Of a DNA stretch of 64,000 bases, positions 46,501-57,832 are shown in pieces. A program made the position numbers and the translations under genes. Origin of the DNA: Brachypterus glaber (taxonomy: Eukaryota > Arthropoda > Insecta > Coleoptera > Kateretidae); the NCBI GenBank assembly GCA_958510825.1, contig OY294048.1, forward strand, positions 26,608,680 to 26,672,679, read 5' to 3'. A model generated the notes under the pieces. It searched no databases, was not told where the DNA came from, and saw only the letters and a program-made list of their open reading frames with translations. Numbering within the stretch: the first letter of the stretch is position 1; each line of letters starts with the position of its first letter.

Positions 46501-47213
46501 TTCTATTTTCAGGTGTCGGCGGTGTTACATATTTTATCACATTAAATTCGTTTTTTAACACGATCGTATAGTTCTCCGCATGAAAGAAAGTCTCCGACGC
46601 AAGGGAGAGGAATCATTCGCGCTCTCTTCTTTCCATCAAGAGCGTTATAAGGCGTGCGTGCCTACAACGGACCTCCCACTTGCACATACATTCCAAACAT
46701 TCCCGTAGCCACAGATCCGTGCGTCAAACTATACAAACCATTGCACAAAAAACGCACATAACTTTCAAATATCCCATTTGACAGTGACGGTGACTGACAT
46801 CCAACAAAAATAACAGTCCTTATAACAAAAAACTTATTTCGCCCATAAAAAGGTAGCCGCTTGGATTCTTTTAGCCAAATTTGGTACTAACCCATTTTCG
46901 AGGACGCTGTGCAATCAGTTTTAATGTAAACAAATCGCTATGATGTTTTCTCGAAAAAACGACTTTTCAAAAAATCGTAGCAGGCTCAGATTTAATTATA
47001 TATTTTAAGTAAAAACTAATCAAAATAATTTCATTCTAATGGGATAGAGAAATATAATTATTAAAAAAATATATATTCTTTATGTTTGCCCTTATTTTTC
47101 TCCCTAATCCAATTAAGAAAAATTATTTTTCTATACACCGTTTTATAGCTTAAACATTCCCCAAAAACCGATATCCTCCTTTGTAGGAAAATATTTTTTC
47201 TAAATACGCTTTT
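46501..47213. other. Unassigned, partly GC-richer segment
   Basis: 46510-46830 differs from its surroundings: CGCGCTCTCTTC, GGCGTGCGTGCC, TGACAGTGACGGTGACTGAC. It contains TATAA-like ATCAAGAGCGTTATAAGG and could be a promoter, a non-coding exon or a unique remnant. No coding frame was recognised. 46831-47213 is AT-rich. Confidence 0.25.
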
Positions 47214-47329
47214 TTATGATATAATCAAGGCCGTAAATAAAGGGAGGTTGACGCCTCTTACCCAGAAAACACAGTAAGGGGCGCCAAAACGGACTTTTTT
47301 TAAGGTATAAATTGCGTGTGCAAGACCAT

Positions 47330-47795
47330 GGACCTTTAAATTCGTAAAATTTTGGGCCTGCGGCGCTAGAGGTTTCTTACATTTCTGTGAAATTTGGAAC
47401 TGAGAAACTGTTTTAAAATTAAAGTTTATAAATAATACATGGGGCACTAGGGCTTTCTTGCATTTTTGTGAATTTCTGAATAATAAAACTACTTAAAAAT
47501 TAAAGTAGATGAGAAAGATGAGATTTATTTTTGCCAATTTGATGATCTTTTTTAATTTTTAAACAGTTTTTAATAATCCTAATATTTGTAAAACTCTTAT
47601 TCTTGGTAAAATAAATGGAAAATTTTTGAGAATGCTGTTTCCAGAAGGCCCTGGCGCCCAAGGCAAATGTTTTTGCCAATATGATGAACTATTTTAATTT
47701 TTAAACAGTTTTACAAAATTTTAATAATCCTAATATTTTTAAAATTCTTATACTTGGTAGAATAAATGGAACATTTTTAAGAATGCTGTTTCCAG
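47330..47795. repeat. Diverged ~150-bp direct repeats
   Basis: 47525-47648 and 47667-47795 both run GTTTTTGCCAAT or similar, TTTTTAAACAGTTTT, TAATAATCCTAATATTT, CTTGGTA, GAATGCTGTTTCCAGA. The start (CCTGCGGCGCTAG near 47358) links this block to the array at 11440-12230. Confidence 0.6.
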
Positions 47796-48047
47796 ACTTA
47801 TTTGCTTAAAAATGTCCAAATTCCAGGTTTTTGTGCAAAATAGGCAAATTACAATACTTTTTCCAGGTTTTTTTTTTTTGGGGAACTTAAAATTCCAGGT
47901 TTTCCAGGTCGGTGGAAACCCTGTCTTTTACCCCTTCTTTCTTTTTAAGAATTTGAAATTGTCAACAATACAAATCAAATACCTCAAATCTGTATAGCAT
48001 GGTAGTATAGTATCCTAAATACACTTATATTATAATTTTGCTCTTAC

Positions 48048-48150
48048 CTATTTGAGTTTCGAGATCTTTTAGACGCATACCTATCATCTTCATTTGAACT
48101 CATATCTGTTGTTGACCTACGTTTACTACGTGGCATCGCAGTGTCAGAGG
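48048..48150 (-). CDS. Candidate first coding exon of an unidentified basic/Ser-rich protein
   Basis: On the minus strand, TTTCAG precedes 48150 and GTAAGAG follows 48048. After 14 untranslated bases, an ATG at 48136-48134 opens 29 codons plus two bases: MPRSKRRSTTDMSSNEDD, then RYASKRSRNSN. The composition (Arg, Lys, Ser, acidic patch) fits the N-terminus of a nuclear or RNA-binding protein. I do not recognise the family. The next exon, expected at lower coordinates, was not found. Both splice signals are good and the exon lies in low-repeat DNA, supporting a real gene. Confidence 0.5.
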
Positions 48151-49454
48151 CTGAAATTGAGAAATCGGAATTATATAAACATTTAACCTCGTCAGTTCTT
48201 GGGTCCAGCCTGCTGGACATTGTTCAAATATTTTTTATACAGTAAATTCATAGAAATCAAATGTCTTCAACCTAAAGCAATCCCTGGTGGAAAATAACGA
48301 TAGAACGAATTCACCCAACGTTAGATGAATGTGGTTTAAATGTGAGATGCCTAACGTTGGGCCCTTAACTTTAGGAATTCTAACGTTAGAAACCGGGACA
48401 TTTATACATTAAAAACGCGTTAGAAAAAACTTTTGTTTTGAGTTATATAGAATCATACCCAGGATTGTCCAAAAATTCCAAAAAAGGGGTTAGCTACATC
48501 GTGAAATTCCTTATAGTCCAGTAGTTTTAGACGTATTTTGATCAAATAAGCGAACTTTCTTATTTCTGCAAACTAACTATACCAACGTGTAGGTTTTGGT
48601 ATCTGAAATATGTCATATTATGTCAGTGGTCCGGAAGTCATATGGTGGTGGCAGGATACTTATACAGAGTGATTCACCTAACACAAATAACACGATTTGT
48701 CGCGTTATTGGTAAAGCTATCAAAATAAAATTTATACCAGTGAATATAGACCCAAAAAGCTACAGGTTTGCCTATACAAAAGTTTTCCACTAGCTTTTGT
48801 TTTTGAGCTGCAACTATACTTATCTAAAATTTTGACATAACTTTAACTGAAAATGCAAAATTTAGAAAATTTATTTATTTTTCCTTATAGTAAATTCATT
48901 TTTTAAACCAACTTTATTATTTTTGTAACTTAAATCCATATTTGAACAATAAGATATTTATTATTTTTAACACCCCTCGTATATCAGTAAAAAAAGTACC
49001 TAGTAAGTGACGACAAGTACCTAAACTAGCCCCTAGATGGAAATAGTGTATTTAATTATATTTTAATCTGGATAAAGTAAGTTTTTGCCTTTTTGTCACT
49101 CCTGGTGGTCCTTTGACGATAGCCGCATATTAAAAATGTTCCCTTTTTAAATGTTAAGGTTTGTTTATCCAATTTAAAGAATATTTAAGTTTGACAATTT
49201 ATAAAATTCTTATGACATTTAAAGTCTCATCTTGAAAATCTATGTAAAGATCAAAATAGATGAAATTCATAGGATCCTAAATTTTCCTTAAAAAAATAAG
49301 TTAATTTTATTAATACATTTAAAAATGAAATAATTGAAAACTATTAAATATTTAAACAATCAACTAAAACAAATATTTTACTATTATGTTATTTTATTTA
49401 AAATAATAATTAAAATGACTGCTAAATTCTCTGTTTCTTGAAAACAAAACCTAG
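48151..49454. other. No gene recognised; one MITE-like terminus
   Basis: CAGAGTGATTCAC preceded by TA starts at 48665, resembling the CAGGGTGATTC termini. CCCAACGTTAG / CTAACGTTGGG form a small inverted repeat at 48312-48360. The 65-codon frame at 48596-48793 has no recognisable domain. Confidence 0.4.
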
Positions 49455-50063
49455 TAGTTTTCTAACAGAGACTTGGTTGAATCATAAAATTTTGGATAAT
49501 GAGTTTATAAATATCGAAAGATATTCAGTTTTTAGACGTGATAGGGACACCTTATGCTCCACAAAAAAAAAGGCGGTGGTGTTCTTATTGCTGTTAAGCA
49601 AAAATTAAATTCTACACAAGTAATTTATTTTTAAAGTGATGTATGGGTTCTCTAACACTAGGCAATGTAAAAGTTTATCTATGCTGTATCTATCTTCCAG
49701 ATCATAATAATGCTGCTTATGCTTGCTTTTTAACAAAACTGTCAATTTGCAAAAAGGTAAGGACCATGCTTTCTTAATATGTGGGGATTTTAACTATACT
49801 ACAGATGTTTGGATGTATAATCAGGGTTATTATGAACCATATAATATTCCTAATAAACATTCTGAGTTGTTGGATACTTTCTCCCTTTATGAGTGTATGC
49901 AATTTAATAATGTATATAATATAAATGATAGACTTTTAGACATAATATTTTGCAATAAATCCATTAGTAATGTAGTTCATTCAGACTGCCCTTTACTTAC
50001 CGAAGACACCAACCACCCATCCTTTTTGAAATTTCAGAGAGCACTGGCTTGCGTGAAAAACAT

Positions 50064-50398
50064 TCATTGCCCGTTAAGATATCATCTTAAAAAAATGGGA
50101 AAATCTGAAATCGACATTTGCCGTCTATGCTCAGAAGCACCAGAAACGGCCGAACACATTATGTGCTTCTGCGAAGCCATTGCTCGCAAAAGGCTACAAT
50201 ATCTAGAACAGGTATACCCAAGACCTGCAGATATATCCCAAGTAGCCCCCAAAAAACACTTAGACTTCTTTGAAAGCCTAAAGTTTGATGTGGACTAAAT
50301 TGCAAAGGGGATTCACAATAGATCTCATCAGTCGCAGTGATTTGAAAGGTAGTACCATGCCTCACAGCCCCACTTATATTGTATTGTATTGTATTGTA
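50064..50398 (+). mobile_element. LINE 3' fragment inserted in the Jockey-like LINE
   Basis: It encodes the C-terminal end of an RNase H/knuckle-type LINE ORF2: PLRYHLKKMG, then CRLC...ETAEHIMCFCEA, stop at 50296-50298. The 3' end is a (TTGTA)n tail (about 50376-50398). The insert is flanked by TTGCGTGAAAAACAT (50049-50063) and TTGCGTGAGAAACAT (50399-50413), a 15-bp target duplication with one mismatch. Confidence 0.75.
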
Positions 50399-51003
50399 TT
50401 GCGTGAGAAACATAATAAAAAATATTATCGTAATTTTAAAAAAGCTAATTATAATGAAATTTCCGATAAAATCTTAGATATTAATATACTACTTCTAAAG
50501 ATGTTAATGTTAATGTAAATATATTTTACGGCATAATTAATGGTATAATGATTCTGTCCCACTCAAACCAATAAATAGGAAATTCCCTCCTTACTTCTCG
50601 AAAGACACAATTAAACTAATTAATAAGAAAAACAGGATGCATAAAAAATGGAAAATGTATACAATGATGATTTTAACACGTTTAAATTGTTGCGCACTCA
50701 GTCTAAACGCCGTATTTACGATGACTTTCATAGATACATCTCGGACGTAGAAAGTGAAATACCACTTAACAGTAAATAGTTTTGGCAGTTTGTTTCTAAC
50801 AAGAAACATAATAGTGGCATACCTAATAAAATTCATTTTGATAATAAATGATGGCCAAGGGATATGCAACTTATTTTCACAGTTTTTCCAAAGTGTCTTT
50901 GTGCCAAAGTCGAATAGTAAAAATAAACCTCAAAACAAAAATTTAAATAAAACTGCAATTAATAATAAATCTTTTAGTAAAATACTATTTACAGAGGCGA
51001 GGG

Positions 51004-51923
51004 TACAAAAATTTCTGCAAGATTTAGATGAGAAAAAAGAAGCCGGTCCTGACAATATACCAGCATTTTTTGCCAAAAATTGCTCAATCTTTATATATGC
51101 CATTAACACTTACATATAATCAGTCCCTGGGTGTCTTTCCGGAAGTATGGAAAGTATCAGTTATAGTCAATACAAAAACGGCCAGAAAAATAAGGTTAAT
51201 AATTATCGTCCAATAAGCAAACTTTGTACTTTTGGCAAACTAATTGAAAAAATTATTTACCCCCACATATTTAACTTCCTTATAAACGACATAATTCCTG
51301 AACAGCATGGTTTTCTTAAAAAACGTGGCTTGGAATCAAATCTAATTGAATGTTCCCAGTTTATATACGATGCTTTTGACAAGCTTTGCCAGGTGGATGC
51401 GATATACACAGACTTCAGTAAAGCATTCGACAAAATTTGTCATGAAATTCTTTTGCGTCAAAATACAAAAATTTCTGCAAGATTTAGATGAGAAAAAAGA
51501 AGCCGGTCCTGACAATATACCAGCATTTTTTGCCAAAAATTGCTCGATCTTTATATATGCCATTAACACTTACATATAATCAGTCCCTGTCACTGGGTGT
51601 CTTTCCGGAAGTATGGAAAGTATCAGTTATAGTCAATACAAAAACGGCCAGAAAAATAAGGTTAATAATTATCGTCCAATAAGCAAACTGTACTTTTGGC
51701 AAACTAATTGAAAAAATTATTTACCCCCACATATTTAACTTCCTTATAAACGACATAATTCCTGAACAGCATGGTTTTCTTAAAAAACGTGGCTTGGAAT
51801 CAAATCTAATTGAATGTTCCCAGTTTATATACGATGCTTTTGACAAGCTTTGCCAGGTGGATGCGATATACACAGACTTCAGTAAAGCATTCGACAAAAT
51901 TTGTCATGAAATTCTTTTGCGTC
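51004..51923 (+). repeat. ~460-bp tandem duplication inside the RT domain
   Basis: 51004-51459 and 51464-51923 are nearly identical (TACAAAAATTTCTGCAAG ... GAAATTCTTTTGCGTC), so motifs GPDNIP to KAFDKICHEILL are present twice. Differences: a 6-base insertion (CAGTCCCTGTCACTGGG) and a 2-base loss (AACTGTAC for AACTTTGTAC). The element must have been non-functional since. Confidence 0.9.
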
Positions 51924-52984
51924 GACTGGCCGACGGGTATCAGTGAAAACCTTCTGAAATGGTTCGAGTCTTACATTATTAATAGATCACAATTTGTGTC
52001 CATATTGAGTTTTTTTTCTAATAGGTTCTGTCCATCATCTGAAGTCCCACAAGGATCCCATCTTGGTCCGCTACTCTTTATTGTCTATATCAATAATATT
52101 AAACATGTTTTTAGAAACTGTCTATTTTTACTTTACGCAGATGATTTAAAAATATTTTACGTAATTAAGTCCATACAGGACTGTGAATTATTACAAGTCA
52201 AAAGTTTCTTGAATATTGTAATGATAATTAGCTGTTTTTGAATATAGACAAATGCTCTGTTATATCCTTCTCCCGCGGCCTAACTTCCACTGAGTATCGT
52301 TATAAACTGGGTGATGTTTTCTTGAATAGAGTCACCCTCATAAAGGATTTAGGTATTATTTTTGATTCCAAGCTAATGTTTAACTTGCACATTGACAAAC
52401 TAGGTAGTGAATGTAATAGGATTCTTGGGTTTATAAAAAGACAATGCTCAAATTTTAGTAATCCTAGGGCCTTAATAACTTTATACTATGCTTTTATTTG
52501 TAGCAAGCTTCAATTTGCTTCAATTATCTGGAGCCCCAGATACAGAAACAATATCCAAATAAATTTTTAAAGTTTTTATGCTATAAAACTCGATATATGA
52601 GAAAAAACAATAACTATCCTGAAGCACGATCCCATTTTAAAATTATTACATTAGAAAAACGAAGAGTGTTGTGTGATGTATTAATTTTGTTCAAAATTTT
52701 AAACATAAATTCATTCAATAAATCATATTAGTTCACCCTCGATTCTCTGTCAAATTAAATTTAATCATTATCATAATCATAATTTATTTGTGGTACCCTA
52801 ATGTAGAACTAATTACTCACAAAATTCGCCTTTAACTAGGATAGTAAACTCCACTAATTTATATTAATCAAAGTTAGATCTTTTTACGTATATTTGTCCT
52901 CAAATTTGCCAAATGCTTTTTCACCCACTTAGAATAGACTTAGAGAGCTGAAATTTGGTATACATGCTTATCTGCCCTAACAAA

Positions 52985-55143
52985 ACAATTATTTTGCATT
53001 AATGTCTCTAATTAAGAGGCAATTTATTTTTTCACACCATTGAATTAAATTATTAAGAGCAATCTGGAGATCTATACAATCAAGTATGCTATTTATTGTC
53101 AGGTAGAGCTTTGCATCGTCAGCAAAAGCCAAGCCGTACACAAAAACAAGATTAAATATTGTGTTAATAAATATAAGAAAAAGAAGGGGTCCCAAAATAG
53201 ATCCTTGTGGAACTCCTGAGGTAGCCAAGAAAATATTACCCGAGGACCGCTTCGAGTTTACATATGACCAAAATTTATTGGGATCACTTTTTATATCACG
53301 TTCTATATTGTTAAGATGGGCCCTATAAGAGTTATGTATGTCATTTTTAATTTTTGATCTCAAGATTTTAAAGTTTTCAAATATATTATTTTTTGGAGTT
53401 TTCCGATACGATTTCCAAAGTTTATTTTTCGTTTTTATATCATTAATTATGTCTTTAGTATACCATTGAGGATATTTTCGTTTATTACTTATTACTTTGG
53501 GTACATATACAGGGTGTATTTGAAATAGGGTCGGAAATTTTAACAGGTGATTCTACATGATAAAATTTGACAAAAAGTTCCTATAAACATATGTCTAAAA
53601 ATGCGTCATAGGGGAGCTACGCCCCTTTGAAATTGGCTAAAAAAATCGGTTTTTATTTAATAACTCAGGAACCCTTTGAGATATATTAACGAGGTTTTGC
53701 ACGTGAATTAATCCCAATAAGGCTTATCTTTGTATGTAATTTTCACGTACTTATTTAAACCAGGGGTGTGCGAAAAGGGGGGTCCTTATCAGTTTTTTGT
53801 CCCAAACTTTTTTCTGTGTAACTTTTTTGCAATTTTCTTTTTAAAATATGATTCCTCAGGTCAAAATACATAAAAAAGGTACTCTTGTTGTAATACTGTA
53901 GGATTAACCGTTTTCGAGAAAAGTTAATTTGAAGGTGAAATTTCACTGTTCGAGGACGAAAAATTAAATACTAAACTGTCGAAAACCAAAATTTTAATGA
54001 TGCAATGTTATTCTACATCAAAAGCTAAGAAAAAAAGTTTCCATACATGTAGGTCGAAAAAACGCTTTTAGAGCTACCATAGCCCTTTAAAAATGGTGCA
54101 TATTTAGGAGACCATAGCTCCATTAGGATTCATTTTTGGAAGTACCTGTATATGAGGTTTTTTTCTTAGTTTTTATTGTACATTCGCCCTGCATCATTAA
54201 AATTTTGGTTTTCAACATTTTAGTATTCAATTTTTTATTTTTTACCTTCAAATGAATTTTTCTCGAAAACGATTAATCCTACAGTATTACAACAAGAGTA
54301 CCTTTTTTATGTATTTTGATCTGGGGAATCATATTTCAAAAATAAAATTGCAAAAAAGTTACACAGAAAAAAGTTTGGGACAAAAAACTGATAAGCCCCC
54401 CCGTTTCGCACACCCCTGGTTTAAATAAGTACGTGAAAATTACATACAAAGATGGGCCTTATTAGGATTAATTCACCTGCAAAACCTCGTTAATATATCT
54501 AAAAGGGTTCCTGAGTTATTAAATAAAAACCGATTTTTTTAGCCACTTTCAAAGGGGCGTAGCTCCCTTATGACGCATTTTTAGACATATGTTTATAGGA
54601 ACTTTTTGTCATTTTTTATGATGTAAAACCATCTGTTAAAATTTCCGACCCTATTTCAAATACACCGTGTATGTCAAGTTTATTATGAAAGGATTCACAG
54701 GCTTGATCAACGTCAGCTATATTATCTAAAAAAGACCAGTTTGTGGAAGCTAGTACTCTATACAAATCAGGAAAATTAGCCTTTTTTAAATTATACCTTG
54801 GTACTTCTGTAGAAAAGCTGGAAGACTGTATTTTTTTGTTTACTAAGGTGTTAATATATATATTTAGCGCTGGATGATCCGGAAGGTCCTCTTTCACTAA
54901 AATGTCATTTGCGCTTACAACTTGGCATCCTTTGTTAGATAATATTAGATCCAATAATCTGTCATTATCGTTAAGTACGTAGTTTTGCTGTAGCAAGTCA
55001 TAAAAATTTAGGAACGTATTAAAAGTGGTAATCCTTTCAGTTGTAGATCCATTTGATAGGGAGCTATAAAATTCGGGAATATTGACATTCGGTGACAATA
55101 TAATTTTACATAAAATCTCTGTTTCACTCCCGGGTTGCTTCAC
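52985..55143 (-). pseudogene. Second Jockey-like LINE copy, opposite strand
   Basis: Reading right to left: endonuclease end with NDRLLDLILSN and DLPDHPAL (54990-54870), YNLKKANFPDLYRVL, then a 1160-bp MITE (53510-54669), then KYPQWYTKDI (about 53490-53460), LRSKIKNDI, FWSYVNSKR, and a reverse-transcriptase piece SGVPQGSILGPLLF with FADDAKLY. Between NSKRSSGN and SGVPQGS roughly 150 residues of RT fingers/palm are missing, so there is a large internal deletion. 5' and 3' ends are truncated. Removing the MITE and one TA restores the reading frame across the site. Confidence 0.85.
53510..54669. mobile_element. 1160-bp foldback MITE with TA duplication inside a LINE
   Basis: Ends CAGGGTGTATTTGAAATAGG and CCTATTTCAAATACACCGTG, flanked by TA (53508-53509, 54670-54671). 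The arms mirror each other almost throughout (CCCAAACTTTTTTCTGTGTAAC near 53800 and 54355). The break point falls inside LINE coding sequence; deleting the element with one TA leaves an in-frame LDIYVPK. The whole is a diverged cousin of 1-1052. Confidence 0.88.
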
Positions 55144-55170
55144 ACATTAATAAATTATAACTAAAAACTT

Positions 55171-55469
55171 GAAAATAAAACTATATAAAAAACAAGTTTT
55201 TAAACTTAAAACCCTTCTATTGATTACGTATTATGTATAACTAAAAAGTAGAAAACAAGATATACCAATTTACAAAAACGAATTTTTTAAAAGAAGGGTT
55301 TTGGAAATGTGGCAAAAATAAAGAAATCACAAATTCCAAAACCTTTCTTTTAAAAAATTCGTTTTTGTAAATTGGTATATCTTGTTTTCTATGTTTTAGT
55401 TATACATAATACGTAATGAATAGAAGGGTTTTAAGTTTAAAAACTTGTTTTTTATATAGTTTTATTTCT
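55171..55469. mobile_element. 299-bp near-perfect palindromic MITE
   Basis: GAAAATAAAACTATATAAAA at the left is mirrored by TTTTATATAGTTTTATTTC at the right, and the match continues inward (AAAACCCTTCTATT, ACAAGATATACCAATTTAC) to a short centre (GGAAATGTGGCAAAAATAAAG). A half-copy is at 42990-43110. Confidence 0.85.
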
Positions 55470-55820
55470 TCTAGTCTACCAGTGATAAAAAAGCATGCTT
55501 AAGACTTTGTTATTAGATTAATAATACATTTAAATCCCAATAAATTGTATATTATATTATAAGCACATTATTTAGTTTAATTTTGCGTATTACTTATCAG
55601 TATTATTTATATTCGTATCATGTACATAATTAGTTTAGTAGTAATACCGGGATACTATTTTTGGATCCCAGATTTGTTTGTATCCTTAAATAAATAAATA
55701 AATGCAAGAACACACTACTTTTGTCTTATACAAATAAATAAATAGATCAAAAATAATTGTTTTAATACATAGATTAGTTTTAATTTTTTAACTGGCCGTA
55801 ATGTAATTAGTTAGAAAATA

Positions 55821-55940
55821 AATAAATTGACTAAATTGCATCATGTTTCTATCTATCTACATAGCTAAATATAGAATATAATAAAATTGACTAAATTGCC
55901 TCATGTTTCTATCTATCTACATACCTAAATAGATATCTAT
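55821..55940. repeat. 60-bp tandem repeat, two units
   Basis: AATAAATTGACTAAATTGCA ... CTATCTATCTACATAGCTAAAT is repeated exactly 60 bases on with a few substitutions; a third unit begins at 55921. It borders the giant foldback on the left. 55470-55820 holds nothing recognised. Confidence 0.85.
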
Positions 55941-57382
55941 TTAGCGGCGTCAGCTGAAGCCGCTGCAAGATAGAGTGACCCTAATCAGATTTGGCATTTA
56001 ACTATGTTTTCGCGAGAGAACCGAACAGTTTTTGGGAATTTTGCTCCAACACATCTTCGATTTAAATGATTTTTTTTTCTTATTCCTACATCTAACTTTA
56101 GGTCAAATCTAAATTTTTTCTTTGATCGGATCAAAACTTTGGACTCTAGGACCAAAAGAGTTTTAGGTTCCCAAAAAAGATTAAATTTTGTTTTTTGGGC
56201 ATAAAAAAAAATATTTCAGTACATATTAGTTTTTATTTTTGGTATGTATATGACCCTCATGACTAACTAGATATTCACAAAAAATAAAGTTTAAATATAT
56301 GCCTAAAGATGGCGCTGTGGTATTTTTTTCAAAAAATAATGACCATTTTCATGACCTATGGACTCGAAGAAGCAACGCTGCTCAGAAAAAGTGGGCATGG
56401 CACATTAAACTACAAAGTTTCCTTTGTAATTTACCATAGAGTCTAACTAGGGGTAATTTGATTCCTTTCGGCAAAATCAATTTTAAAGTGACTCTGCACG
56501 TAGGCATTGAATTTAGTTTTTTGGGTATATAAAAATTATTTCAATACCCATTAACATTATTTTTGGTATGACTATCGTGGATTACTAGATTTTCACAAAA
56601 AAAAAAGTTTGAATATTTGCCTAAAGATGGCGCTGGGGTATTTTTTTCGAAAAATATTGACTATTTTCATGACCTATGAACTCGAAGAAGCATCGCTGCG
56701 CCGAAAAAGTGAATACTGTAGATTAAACTACAAAGTTTTCTTTGTTATATATCATAGAGACTAACTAGGGGTAATTTGTTTCCTTTCGGCAAAATCAATT
56801 TTAAAGTGACTCTGCACGTAGGCATTGAATTTAGTTTTTTGGGTATATAAAAATTATTTCAGTACCCATTAATATTATTTTTGGTATGTACATGACTATC
56901 ATGGATTACTAGATTTTTACAAAAAAAAGTTTGAATATTTGCCTAAAGATGGCGCTGGGATAATTTTTTCGAAAAATATTGACTATTTTCATGACCTATG
57001 AACTCGAAGAAGCATCGCTGCGCAGAAAAAATGGATACTGTACATTAAACTACAAAGTTCCTTTGTTATTTACTGTAGAGACTGACTAGGGGTAATCTGA
57101 TTCCTCTCGGTAAAAAAGAGACTCGGCACGCAGGGGGTGTTCCTGATATTGTTTACTGGGATAAACATACTGATGTGCTCATATTCATCAAAACTTCACA
57201 TTATACTGCACATTAGCTTAAAAAAACCTATTTCCTTCTAAGTTCTTATATTTAAGTCATGATGGCGCTGTAGTATTTTTTGAAGTTAAGAAAGGCTAAA
57301 AACTTATAAACATATAAGAAAAGATGTTATTGGTATAGTTATAGTTATCTTACTTTTTTTTTTAATCAAATTTCCTTTGAAA

Positions 57383-57652
57383 TTATTCTATGTTATTTAT
57401 GACAGTGGAAATAATTTCACTGATGTTGGGCCCAATTTCCGAAAATCCATCTTCCATGTCTAAAGGAGTAATCGCTTTTCTTTCGTTGCAGGATGTTTTT
57501 TTTACATATTTTTTTTTTGTGTATTGGGATATTAATCCACGAATTTGACAGAGTTGCAAGTATTCTTCGGGTAAAAAAACATAAGTTCCGTTTAGCTGAT
57601 AGTCTTGCAACTTTAGAGCCAAATAGCTACTTGATTTTTTTAAAGGACATTT
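57383..57652 (-). pseudogene. Unidentified coding-like fragment in the foldback loop
   Basis: An open frame of about 90 codons without ATG: KCPLKKSSSYLALKLQDYQ, then NGTYVFLPEEYLQLCQIRG, a Lys-rich stretch, and a C-terminus ending VINNIE before a stop at 57385-57383. Codon use and composition look protein-like rather than random AT-rich frames. No family is recognised. Upstream on the minus strand an in-frame TAA appears at about 57655, so it may be an internal or terminal exon, or a captured gene fragment. Confidence 0.4.
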
Positions 57653-57832
57653 AAAAAAACATTATTGTTGATTCAATCAGCGGTGACTGCACGTCGTATT
57701 TTCTCGCAACTGAGAAGTTTATTTAAAAATATGCATATAAATTATATTATAATATATACTATATTTATAATTTTTAGTCAACTAGTACGTTTTATTATGA
57801 AACAACCTTTTATTTTATTTGGCGACCCCAAA

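Larger units (their letters stand above)
49455..52770 (+). pseudogene. Jockey-like LINE, endonuclease plus reverse transcriptase, broken
   Basis: A decayed non-LTR retrotransposon ORF2. Endonuclease pieces: LTETWLNH near 49466, ICGDFNYT at 49777-49800 (catalytic Asp), NDRLLDIIFCN, and a degraded HPSF. Then FKKANYNEI, KFPPYFS and a charged linker, followed by reverse transcriptase: AGPDNIP, NYRPISKL, EQHGFLKKRG, YTDFSKAFDKICH, PQGSHLGPLLF, YADDLKI (52132-52152), and the thumb with SKLQFASIIWSP. C-terminal LEKRRVLCD near 52650. The copy is 5' truncated, has several frameshifts, is split by another LINE (50064-50398) and carries an internal tandem duplication. Confidence 0.85.

Noticed and set aside
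52740..52985. Continuity between the two Jockey-like LINEs as one inverted element
   Set aside because: They are on opposite strands with independent truncations and different deletions, so two insertions are simpler.
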